Source: Mikania micrantha (lineage: Eukaryota > Streptophyta > Magnoliopsida > Asterales > Asteraceae). Taken from it: 64,000 nt of DNA. Where the stretch lies: positions 72,524,986 through 72,588,985 of the forward strand of contig CM018693.1 of the NCBI GenBank assembly GCA_009363875.1, read 5' to 3'. The notes below the pieces were generated by a model, which searched no databases, was not told the DNA's origin, and worked only from the letters and a program-made list of their open reading frames with translations. This document shows positions 22,976-34,089 of this stretch, piece after piece. Numbering within the stretch: the stretch's first letter is position 1; the number at the start of each line of letters is the position of its first letter. A program made the position numbers and the translations under genes.

Positions 22976-25498
22976 AGTATTTCTCAAAACTATGCACAAA
23001 TCCCTACGTAAGCGTATCGAGCAATCATATCGGTTGTGAATATGAACATGTTATAATCATCATAGAATAAGTGGCATGTTTCGCAGCCCTGCAGTTTGTG
23101 AAACAAAATAGTTGAAAAAGGGCAAGCAGCTCACCTGTCTATGTCTGACGGTTGACTTGTTTCCATTTATGCGTGCTCATTGTTGTATGTCGATTGTATT
23201 CAAACCTGTTATTCACTGATTTGGGTTCAAAATCATGAGTACTTGTTATCATTGTATGTGTTATAGGTTGTGTTTTAAGGGGTTTGTTATCATCTAAGTG
23301 ATCTAACTTAGCTTTGAGTGGGTTACCAGCCATTCTTGCATGGTTGGTATTGCACCTAGGATCTTATGCCATGTTTCAAAGTAAATGTGATTTAGTCTCA
23401 AAACATGTTTAGAAATTGAGACCCTTATACTCTACCAACTTGCAAAAGTGGTTCCATCTAGAGTGGCAATGCATGCATACCTTGTATGCATCCCTTATCA
23501 TTGGTTCACATTGTGCAACTATTTCATAATCGTGTTAATAAAGTAGTTACCCAAAGCTCACAAGTCGTATACACCTAGAGTCTCAATAATCCCTATTAGA
23601 TTTCTTTGGAACCATGATGTTCATCCTTTTCCTTGTTGAGTTTAACCCGTACGCTTTAACCCTATTTAACATTGAATTTCTTGAGGTATAGGGGAGTGGT
23701 TAGTATCGAAGGGCTGGAATTGCCTAAGGGTGGTGTCGATACTAATAGTATCAACACACCCTCTTGGACTCATCATGCAACAACCCTCCGACACCACTAT
23801 GTTCCCCTTCTCTTTTGATCTTTAACCCAGCCACACTTAGCTCTTTTCATGTTAGGATTACATGGAAGACATCAGGTGTTAATATAGATGGTCTTAGCTG
23901 TTGGGGTGAGGTGTCGACACTAGTAGTGTGGACACAAAGCCTGGTATTCTTTAAAGGCACCCGTCTATACTAGTAGTATCGACCTTGCCTTAGAATCGAT
24001 GCCCTGCCCATAGACATTGTTAATGATGATGGAGTCCCATGCCCTTCTCCTTGGAAAAAATTGAACTTAGTAATATCGAACGCCATTCAGTCACACTCGA
24101 GGCCAGCAAACTTAGCAGGTTATACTAAAGGTGGTTGCTCCCAACTTGTCAATACTATCACCTTTAGCTTGTTCATGCGTCGACACTTAGGAGTTTGAGC
24201 TCCAAAACCTTGCATAGCCTTACCACACTTAACCCATGACTATCCAAGTGTTTATAAGGTCCAGTGCACTACATTTCTTGGGTTTTTGATGCGTTTAAAC
24301 TAGTTTCAAGTTAAGTTGTTTCCGGGTTGTTTAAAAACCATTAAAATCCATAACTTGGAGCCTTGATTTGCTTCAGTTGATGTTGTTTAATGTCAGATCC
24401 TTTGTACCTTCATCTTCTAAATGTTGTGAGGATCGTTTAGACACCAAGAATACTCAATTTAGTGAGGATTTGAATAGGTTGTGTGTTATTTTCTAGTGAG
24501 AGAGTGTAGATAGAGAGAGAGGGTATATATCCGCATCAAATGGGAGGGAAAAGGGAGAGTGAAGGCTTTTATAGCCCGGTTTATTTCATGCGTGTTCGAG
24601 TTCTTTAATTGCATTAAAACACGTCGTTTTGAAAAAGTAACTTTTAAAAAAACCTAATGTTTTTAAAAAAATGATTTTAAATATAAATTTATAGGTTGTA
24701 ATTCCTAATTAATATTTTACATATTTTTCTCTTATTATTACAGTTTCAAAAACGTTTATTTTGAGTGTTTCGTCAGATCGTACAACAGACGAACATATAT
24801 ATATAGAGTGTTATTCATACACACACAACGTTTTTTTATATTCCGATTTTCTTTTCTAGTTAAATGATATCACTCAGAACGTTAAACCCACCTATATATT
24901 TGTGCGAATGGTCACCCACATGAATACACTGTCAGTTTAATATTTGCGAATGCTATCCAATAGTGTTTGAGTTTGACATTCTCGCAAATGTTTATACTTT
25001 TTAGTACAATTGTTTTACATTTGTTTGTGTTGTCAGTTGTCAGATCCTCGTTGTCGGAATATCAGGGTTGCGTTATTGTGTGTAGTATACATTTGTGATT
25101 TTAACATTGTCATTTCATTGATTTCAAACACAGTTTTGAATGGTTTTGAATTGCATATACTTATAAGCCTTTACAAGTATTGTCTTAACATACTTCCAAT
25201 GAACATTTCCCTGACGATTAAGTGCTGGTTGTCACAATTATTCGAAATTACCAACATTTTTCTAGGCAGAAGTAGTCAATACGTCTTGTTAGATTCAAAT
25301 CTGTACGCTAGCAATAAGAGACAGTTGAAAAATCCATATGGAATTTCTATGCAGATAGTCTACTATAGGTCATTTTAGAGTATTTTCATGTCCTTACACC
25401 TTACTCCATTTGTAATCCGTATTAAAATTTGAATCTCAAGTTGATGAATGATACTTAGAACAGAAACTCTAGAAAAACTACATATAGTTGTCACACCC
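22976..25498 (-). repeat. Decayed minus-strand LTR, second of two
   Basis: Collinear with the preceding LTR: the CAGCCCTGC block (23083-23140), ATCGA cluster (23690-24180), TATA (TTTTATAGCCCGG near 24566) and U3 boxes (24770-24950) repeat in the same order about 2.2-2.45 kb further on. The two are strongly diverged, so they are not a recent LTR pair. A 122-codon ORF here (25010-25378) has no recognisable feature. Confidence 0.55.
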
Positions 25499-27118
25499 CC
25501 ATCTCTCCTATCACATGATGAGGTCAGTTGCTGACGTAACATGTCACGGAAGCTTGGTGGCAGAGTCTCTGAGACGGGGTGTGGCTAATTGTTATAGTTG
25601 TATCATATATCCATGGTAAACAACACCCATATATGTTACATTGTAAACAAGTGTATTACATATTAAGTTACAACACACTCAGTACAAACCCAAACTAATT
25701 TACAGAGTTTTTGAACATAAAACTTGATCGTGCATCCTTATTATCGTAATGGTTATCTTCTACCTGAAATTGGTTTTGGAATATAAAAGATTAGCAAGGA
25801 GACTTGATGTTATATGATACGATAGGTATACATGCATATATAACTTTATGAATATGATTTGCCATGAAAACCCGTAACCAAAGCCTATGTGAGTGTATTG
25901 AAATTGGCGGCAATACAAGAATGTAAAACCTTAGCCTCACTCTTAATTTCTATTGTTGCATTAAGTTGAAATCATGTAATGTAATAAATGGTAACAGGCA
26001 TTCACATCAGGGTAGACGCTATCTTCCCGTGAATGGGGTTGTCAGCACCATAGTAATATCACGATAGTAATATCAATGTTATCATTCGGCTCATCCATGG
26101 GTTTATTGGTTACAGTTTTAATGTGAGGACTTTTATGATAACATTATCCATTTTCATTTAATCATCAGACAAGAATTTGAATACACAAGTAACATGCAAG
26201 CATATCATTGTAAATGAAATTTGTAACCATAATGTAATTGTCATGCAAATCCCGAGTTTAAAAGCCAAAGATTCGAAATGGGTTAATGAAATCACATAAG
26301 TTTACTACTGTAATTGAAATACGTAAACATATTGCAATTGTAACGGAAGCCCCAATTTTTGAAAAAAAAAGTATTTAAAAGGGGCTATGAAACTCACTGG
26401 TGTTATTGAAGTGTTTAGCAACTTGCTAATGATGTATTACACAAGTCTTGAAGTGAATTATGTAATTTATTAAATTTCTATAGCTTCTTTGTACTTGAAT
26501 TGGAATATCAGAACTTTCCTTAATATTTGATATCAAAGATAATGTAAACCGAATCATCGAACTGATTCCGAATTATGCAGGTGTTCTGAATTGAAGTAAT
26601 ACGATTATCGGTTAACTTGTAATGTCAAAATCGTTGATTTTAATTAATGATTGAATTTTTATAATCATTTGGTTATAAATTAAATAAAATTGTTAACTAT
26701 GTTGAAATCGGGATCTTAAACTGCTGTTAGACGAAAATCGGGTTGCAAGATTGCAAAACAGATTGCAAAACTGGGTCTGGAACACAAAATTTGTCAAAAA
26801 TAGGATTTTAGAGTAAAAACCGATGAGAAACTGAATTCTGGATTACAATCAGAATTTTAATCAGCCCCTAAATCGATTATCGGGTTTCCGGATTGCGAAA
26901 TTGATCGCAAAAATTGAGTCTGGAACGCGAAATTGATCAAGAACAGGTCTTTATATTAAAAACTAATGAGAAACTGAATTTCAGGTGACAATCGGAATTT
27001 AATCAACTCCTAAGTCGATTATCGGGTCACCAGAATGTGAAACAGATAGTGAAACTGAGACAGTATCGCGAAATTGATCAAAAATAGGTCTTTATATTAA
27101 AAGCTGATGAGAAACTTG
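25499..27118 (-). repeat. LTR-like relic with 130-140 bp tandem repeats
   Basis: Begins TGTCACACCCCC like the other minus LTRs and carries the CCCC..AAAAGGGGCTATGAAACTCAC block (26350-26400). From about 26740 to 27118 three copies of a 130-140 bp unit follow (ATTATCGGGT, GAAACTGAAT and AATAGGTCTTTATATTAAAA recur). The far end and target duplication are not found. Confidence 0.45.
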
Positions 27119-27139
27119 ATTGTAACACATTAGAAAATA

Positions 27140-27263
27140 GGAGGTTCACCGTAAGCTGACTAAACAACTCAAGGAACTTCCTATGCTCCTTCTCATACTT
27201 TTGCAGAAGGATTCTAGCTGGGAATGGCACCTTGGAGAGATCAATTTCTACTTCCTTCTGCTT
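27140..27263 (-). pseudogene. Gag relic of another Ty3/gypsy lineage (Athila/Tat type)
   Basis: The minus strand reads about 40 codons containing KVPFPARI, QKYEKEHRKFLELFSQL and TVN. This resembles the conserved VPFPxRL...FLxxxKQLxINxPF segment of Athila/Tat Gag-Pol. The fragment is cut by the LTR of J at 27267. Confidence 0.5.
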
Positions 27264-28322
27264 CCCTATAACATCAGTGCCGCAACCGTACCGGAACAGT
27301 TATCTTAAATAGTAACATGAACAGTAAACAGGTACGAACTACATACATTTTAGTGCATTTCATATTCATAGTCAACTGTTAATATCATTTTGTGTTATCA
27401 GACAACAAGTTCAGACAAATTTAACAGAAACAAAGTTCAGAACTATGGTTCTTGAGTCAGATAATTATCTGGCAACACAGAACCATAATGTGATTAGTTG
27501 TTAGGATTTATTATGTATAAACGTATGTGAGACTTTATAGAACAAAACAGAACGGATGTTGTTATGTGAATGCTAAATTGACGGGTTATTCGTATAGGTG
27601 ACGATCTGTACGAATATATCTGAAAGTTTAACATTCTGAATAATTTCCGTTAATTAGAAAACAATATTGAAAAGTATAGTTATCGTCGTGTTCGTACGGG
27701 TGACGATTCGAACGAATACGCGCGACGACCGTACGATTCAATTTAAACAGATAATTAAATATTTCTGAAATTTTAAAATAAACAAAAGATAATTAGTTAA
27801 TTTATCAGGAATCACAACTTAAAATAAATTTATAAACTCTATTTGATAAACCGTGTCGTTTCGTGACGAAAACCACGAGAAACGACATTTTACGTGAAAC
27901 CGAACGAGATCGAACATACTCGGGTATTTGAAAGCCATTAAATGAGGCTTTTAACCCTCATTAATTCCCCAACTACCTTCTCTCTCTCTACATCTCGTTT
28001 CCCTCTCACTCTAAAACCACCCAACTTCTCTCTAAGATCTAGAGCTCATTTCTAAACGGATTCAAGCATATTTGGTGTCAAAACGACCATCTCATCGAGT
28101 AGATCACAGAAGTACAAGAAGTCTGAGCTTTCATCCGTGAAATTTGAGGTAAATAACCATTTTATTTTCGGTTTTAGAGTATATCACAAACCCTTTAGGT
28201 TTGTTGATGTTTTAACCGGCCTAAACACTCATAAACACTTAGATGAACTGATGTAATCGTTTAGAAAACATCAGGGACTAACATGTAGCAGGATTTGATC
28301 GAGAATGAGAAGGAATGATACA

Positions 28323-28682
28323 GGTTCGTGAACAGCAGGGGTCGGCCGAACCTTTCTAGATCAAGACGAACCTGTACCTCTGACTCACGAACCTGTAGCT
28401 CTGCACAGACCTGCAACGAACCTGTTGACTCTTGCAGCCGAACCTATGGTGGCGAACCCTAGGACTCACGAACCTATGCTACCAAGAACCTACTTATGGC
28501 CGAACCTAGGAACCTTGCCGAACCTTTACTCATTAGACGAACCTACTAGCAACGAACCCTCTTAGCCGAACCCTTGTAAACGAACCCTTTATGTCACGAA
28601 CCTATAGCTATGGCCGAACCTACTGTGCAAATTGAACTCCGAAGGTTCGCCGAACCTACACTCAGATGGCCATAGGTTCGCT
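28323..28682 (+). repeat. CGAACC hexamer cluster, LTR of J
   Basis: About 20 CGAACC hexamers, almost all in LTR-sense orientation, with unrelated spacers. It corresponds to the GGTTCG clusters of the minus-strand LTRs. Confidence 0.8.
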
Positions 28683-29642
28683 GCCCCATAAAGGATTATA
28701 TCCAAAGTGTTGGTTAATTATGGAAATTCGGTACCTAGGGCTATTGAACTTAGTTGTAAGAACAAGGAAATGAATATACGAATACTCAAAGCTTAGAACG
28801 AACTAAGGAACATGCATTAGTGGATGATATTGCATAAGGTGTTAGTGTTAATTTCCATATTTACATCTAACACTTAGAAAATTTCATATGGTTGTATAAT
28901 TAAATTGGATTGTTCAATTGAAACATTCTAAGCTAAGTTATACACATGGATGACCAAAGAACTATGGGAAACAAGGAACTATCAAAGGACTTGGGATTGA
29001 TCTAAATTTGGTTAACTCAAGTTCTAACACGTTTAACTTGTATTGTTCATAAAAATAACTTATGTTTTTAATAATATAGCATGAATTTAATTAATAGCTA
29101 ATTGTTATATTTTATAAATGTCATTGGTGTCTTTTTAGTTACAAAGGCTAGTTAATATAATTGATTGGGATTTGGTTGTAAAATAGACAATATAAATTGT
29201 CTGGATTTGGAATAAAAACAAAGGAAACTCTGCCCGAATTTCGTAAACATTTAAGAGCAAATTACTATAACTAATTAGAGGATTTGAGTTATAAATGGGT
29301 ATTTAGGCTAGATTAGTTAGATTAAATCATAGAAGCAATTAGTAAATTAGGACACTTAGTTACACACACCGAGACCAAACCTTAGGTGTGACGACTATTA
29401 CGTATACTTATCGTATTCAAACTCTTATAAAACAACTCAGGAACTGAAGAAACCTAAGCTACAACAAGAGCGCGCATTTTATGATAGACCAATTACATAG
29501 CAACGCAGGTGAGTTCATTGCCCCTTTTCTAAACGTTTTTGTTTTCAAACGCGGGGCTGAGACGCATGCGTAAACTTTTATGCATGTTTGCTAAACTTAT
29601 CTACTTATGATATAAGTGGATAATTGAGTTAAACTAAGCATT

Positions 29643-29795
29643 TCAACGCATCAAACGAAACTATTTTGACGAAACAAGTGTGTGATTTCAACGAATCAAA
29701 CGAAACTATTTTGATGAAACAAGTGTGTGATTTCAACGAATTAAACGAAACTATTTTGACGAAACAAGTGCGTGAGTTCAACGAATCAAACGAAT
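29643..29795 (+). repeat. 45-bp tandem repeat, about 3.5 copies
   Basis: The unit contains ACGAATCAAACGAAACTATT and ACGAAACAAGTGTGTGATTT. K carries the complementary version at 50170-50525 and 57190-57605. Confidence 0.8.
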
Positions 29796-30224
29796 CAACA
29801 AATCATTTTCAGGGAAAGTCTAGGAAATATCAAAGATAACATATGTCAATGAAACAATACGAAAAAAGGGACGAATCAAGTACGAATCAAAAATCCTACA
29901 TTTCAAGAAGTCCTAGCTAGACCGATTGATTTGTAGGTCATATGTTTGCTGATATTTACAGAATTCCCTAACTACTAAGAACCTTGATTGATAGACTAGT
30001 CCACTCGAGTTGACCAAGGCCCAATCATTAGGACTTAGATTTTATTAAATGTTTATTTATTTATTTAATTAAGCATTTATAACTGTTTCTACAAATACTG
30101 TGGTTGATCATAATTATGATGAACTTAAGGAATCAACATAGATTCCAAATTGTCGTATTTACAGGAACAAAGAACTGATGAAATAATGAGTTATTGATAG
30201 GGGTAAAATGCTTAATTATCATTA

Positions 30225-30545
30225 ACACCAATGTCCTATGTGGATTAGTATGTGGTGGGACGGCGTCTGGGCGGGTTTGTAGGCTTGACTCAGGGGTATG
30301 CCCTATATATAGGCATACCGATCTGGATGATACATGTGATGTTAATGAGATTAAGGTTGTTACCCAAGGGTTTAACAAATGCTTTGAGTGTATGGTAGGT
30401 AAAAATGCTTAATTATCATTAACAACAGTGTCATATGCGTATTAGTATGTGGTGGGATAGCGTCTGGGCGGGTTTGTAGGCTCGACTCAGGGGTATGCCC
30501 TATATATAAGCATACCGATGTGGATATTACATGTGATGTTAATGA
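30225..30545 (+). repeat. Two TATA-hairpin modules in the LTR of J
   Basis: GGTATGC-N11-GCATACC at 30295-30319 and 30492-30516, each preceded by ATTAGTATGTGGTGGGA and a GGGCGGG stretch. The units are about 200 bp apart. Confidence 0.8.
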
Positions 30546-31002
30546 GGTTAGGGTCTTTACCGAAAGAGGTTTACAAATCATTTTCAATTACTAAACTATA
30601 TGAACTCACCAACCATGTGTTGACTTTATTTTTGCATGACTTCTCAGGTAACGAACATGTGAATTAAGAAGCTTATGCTTTTGGACTAGGACTTCAGTTA
30701 GAAGACTTAGTGTTTTTGGACCTGCATACTTTTGGAACATCATTACACAATTATTTTGTATATCTTGTGCAGTTACAATATAGATATTTTATGATGTTTA
30801 TAATAGATTTACATTGTTAAATTATGAACGATACGGATGTAATTTAACTTTGTAATTATATTCTATTTAGAATTTCTCATTTATATCACGTGCAATGTAA
30901 ACAATCTAATCACTTTGATTATCATTCACGATATTGCGCCCCGAGAACCTTCCGCCCGACGAGGACTCCGATCTAACACCGCCGGCTCGGGGTGTGACAG
31001 AT

Positions 31003-31014
31003 TGGTATCAGTGC
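31003..31014 (+). promoter_or_regulatory. Primer binding site of element J
   Basis: TGGTATCAGTGC, three bases after the LTR end. One mismatch (T for A) to the initiator Met tRNA match TGGTATCAGAGC. Confidence 0.85.
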
Positions 31015-31175
31015 CATGGTTATAGAGAAATATAGGTCACTTATTTAAACGGTTTGGCCTAGACTATAACCTAGGGACCCTGCATGTAGAGAAAACAGGA
31101 CTTAGGATTTACTTGCATAATGTCTTCTGTAATTGATCATTGCACTAACCGATAACTTTATTGGTTATGATCAGA

Positions 31176-33245
31176 ATGCCGCCGAGAAGACAGCCGCCCT
31201 TGTTACCTCCACCACCGCAAGACTTAGCACCACATTCATCTACTCCTTCACCACCTGATTCACCACCGCCACCTCCTCCATTTGTTCCTCCTCCTACACT
31301 CAACATACCACCAGGCTCGAGCACAACACCAATGCTGGATCCTGCCACTATCGCATTGGTGACTCTACTGAGCAGTCAGATGACCAGTCAGATGAAGGAG
31401 GCGATACCAGAGATGTTCCTTCGTCTCCGTAATGAGATCAACAATACTGGTAACTCGTCAGGAGAAGCCAGTGGGAATACTGGTGGCTCCTCACATTACT
31501 CCTACAAGTCATTTGTAGGATGTAAACCACCCAGTTTTAGTGGGTCTGAAGGAGCCGTTGGATTAATCCAATGGGTAGAAAAGATCGAGACAACACTGGA
31601 CCTCTGCAGCTGTCCAGAACATCACAAGGTTCGCTACTCTTCTGGAACATTCAACAAGCAAGCCTTGACCTGGTGGAACTCACAGATAAAGGCCAGGGGA
31701 AGAGAAGAAGCTATGGACATGCCATGGGAAGATTTCTAGACGTTGCTGAGAACGGAATTTTTCCCCAAGAACGAGTTGCATAAACTGGAGGTTGAACTAT
31801 CCAACCATGTGATGAAGGGGGCTGATCACATGGGGTATACGACTCGTTACCACGAGTTGGTTGCTTTGGTACCCGACATGGTACCAACTTTGGAAAAGAG
31901 GATTGATCGTTATGTAGGTGGACTTCCCGCCTGCATTCAGGGCTTAGTTGTTGCAGCTAACCCTGTCACTGTGGAGTCTGCAGTGAGTTTGTCTGGTAAA
32001 CTCACTGATCTTATGGTAGCCTCTGGAACTTTGAAGAAAGAGGCAGACTCCCGTAAGAACAAAGCAGAACCGTCAAAGAAACCCCACCACCATCAGAAGA
32101 AGAAACAGAAGACCATCAAAAACTACACGGTGGCCACACCTCTTCAACAAGTAGCAGCAGCACCACAAAACCCTAACAAGAGACCCTACACTGGCACGTT
32201 TCCTCTGTGTGTCAAGTGTCAATATCATCATACTGCTGACACTCCCTGCAAGCAATGCACGGGAAGTGGGCGAAAGGGCCATTGGGTCCAACACTGCCGG
32301 ATGACACCTAACCAAGCAGTCAACAATGCTGCTTTAGCTCTCCCTCCACCAGCCAACCAGAACAACGATGGATGTTTCAGTTGTGGCGAACAAGGCCACT
32401 TTGCAAAGAACTGCCCGAAAAAGGCACAACAGGCAGTTCAAGCTCCTCGTGGAAGAGCCTTTGTTATTGGAGCACCAGCCGCACACCAGGACCCAAATGT
32501 GGTCACTGGTACGTTTCTTATACATAACTTTTATGCATCTGTTGTATTTGACACTGGTGCGGATCAGAGTTTTATCTCTACCGATTTTGCATGTCAATTA
32601 GATTCCATAGAAGAACAGTTAGATTCCCCTTACATTTTAGAAGTAGCTAACGGGAAACAGATTAGAGTTAGTACAGTTTATAGAAATTGCCCAATGACAC
32701 TTAATGGTCATACATTCACCATCGATTTGATACCGATGGAGTTGGGTAGTTTCGACGTCATTGTTGGAATGGATTGGCTTTCCTCTAATCGAGTGGAAGT
32801 CATCTGTTCTGAAAAGCTGTTTCGTATTCCATTGCCGAGTGATCGCGTATTGGAAGTTACAGGGGATCAATCAAAACGCAGTGTCAAAATCAACTCTTGC
32901 ATAAAGGCGCGTAAATGTCTACAGAAACGGTGCGTGGCGTTCTTGGCTCATGTGGTGGAAAAACAGAAGGACAAGAAAAAGATTCAAGATGTACCGGTAG
33001 TGAAAGAGTATCCAGAAGTATTTCCTGAAGACCTACCAGGTTTGCCTCCTGTGCGACCGGTAGAGTTTCGTATTGACTTAATTCTTGGAGCAAATCCTAT
33101 TGATAAATCTCCTTGCCGGTTAGCACCTTCAGAAATGCAGGAATTGTCTAATCAGTTACAGGAGCTACTTGACAAGGGTTTCATCAGACCGAGCTACTCA
33201 CCTTGGGGAGCTCCGGTTTTGTTCGTGAAGAAGAAAGACGGATCG
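31176..33245 (+). pseudogene. gag-pol: Gag, protease and start of RT, element J (interrupted)
   Basis: Start chosen at ATG 31176 (M-PPRRQP), shared with the copy at 61132. After a proline-rich N-terminus comes the Retrotrans_gag capsid core (about 31520-32030, with LTWW and a long helical region), a Lys-rich linker, a composite zinc module near 32206-32300 whose central Cys is replaced (CTGSGRKGHW) and an intact CCHC knuckle near 32372-32413. The protease has active site DTGA at 32550-32561, followed by the Tekay-type spacer and the RT N-terminus (LLDKGFIRPSYSPWGAPV) until the copia insertion at 33246. A nonsense TAG at 31737-31739 breaks Gag. Gag would package RNA, and the protease would mature the polyprotein in cytoplasmic particles. 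Confidence 0.85.
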
Positions 33246-33619
33246 TGTAAAGCCCGCTGAACGATGAAGACTGACAAAGTCAACCCGGAAGAGTAAAATC
33301 TCAGATTTTGGTTTAATTTTCGTGTACAGCATTTCGAGTACACGAAGTGATCGTGTACTCGAACCTCTTTGTATTTAGATTTCGTGTACACCTAGGCCTA
33401 GTATAAATAGACGCATTTTGTACAGGTTTAGGTTGGAATCCTGAGGCATACGCTCTCTAGACGTATTGAGGCGCTTGTACTCGAAGTTTTGCAATATTTA
33501 TAAAGTTTGCATTTTTCTACTTGCTTTCTTGTTTCTAACTTGGATTCCGCACTTGTTAGAGATCAATGATGATGTTTACAGAGATAAAGTTTGGATCTTG
33601 ATCAGTTTGATGACCTACA
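33246..33619 (+). repeat. 5' LTR of the copia element
   Basis: U3 carries several TTCGTGTACA/TCGAGTACA boxes (33310-33390) and a TATA box TATAAATAG at 33402-33410. Transcription would begin near 33430-33440. Confidence 0.92.
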
Positions 33620-33621
33620 AG

Positions 33622-33633
33622 TGGTATCAGAGC
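33622..33633 (+). promoter_or_regulatory. PBS of the copia element
   Basis: TGGTATCAGAGC, a perfect match to the initiator Met tRNA 3' end, two bases from the LTR end. Confidence 0.92.
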
Positions 33634-33844
33634 TTGAGTGCTCTTTTCATCATCAAGGTGACAACTTTTCTGGGAAAGTTTGCTACTTTATCATTCTTCT
33701 TTACTCCTACTAGCTACTGCATAAATTTGGGACTCTGAATCTTATGAAATAATTTTATAAATTTTTCTTAAGTATTTTCGAGTTCAAAATTTTTAGAGTT
33801 CAGCTATTTCGAGTATAGGCAGAGTGTTTGAAGATCAGTTAGAG

Positions 33845-33990
33845 TTCGAATACAGAGAGTTTCGAGTACAACATCAATTTCGAGTACAAGATTGAGTTTC
33901 GAGTACACAAAGTTTCGAATACAGCAAATTCTTCAAATACACAGTTTCGTGTACATCAGTTTCGTGTACTCGATTTCGATTACATCCAGA
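33845..33990 (+). repeat. TTCGAGTACA array in the gag leader
   Basis: Eight or nine variants of TTCGWGTACA spaced 14-19 bp, lying in the untranslated leader about 100 bp before gag. It mirrors the array before the third ORF. Confidence 0.75.
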
Positions 33991-34089
33991 ATTTTGAGTG
34001 TTGTTCACTTCGGGCAGCTTTATTGACTATCATCTACAGGGAAATACAGGGAGTTCGTGTACAACACTTAGAAATTTTTCAGATTAACA

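Larger units (their letters stand above)
28149..30647 (+). other. Candidate two-intron leader inside the LTR of J
   Basis: Donor TTTGAG|GTAAAT (28148/28149), acceptor ACAACTCAG|GAAC (29440/29441), donor GCAG|GTGAGTTCAT (29508/29509), acceptor TTCTCAG|GTAACG after a U-rich tract (30647/30648). This gives introns of 1292 and 1139 nt around a 68-nt exon. The exon is also 68 nt in both LTRs of K. Inferred; no transcript evidence. Confidence 0.5.
27267..30999 (+). repeat. 5' LTR of element J, 3733 bp
   Basis: In order: U3 with GGTGACGAT boxes (27590-27740), a leader start with CT-rich tract (27975-28015), a CGAACC cluster (28323-28682), the middle GTGAGTTCATTGCCCC block (29509), 45-bp repeats, two hairpin modules and a GGGGTGTGACA end followed by the PBS. 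Confidence 0.85.

Noticed and set aside
25010..25378. 122-codon ORF
   Set aside because: Within a decayed LTR U3, no recognisable domain and AT-rich; considered chance.
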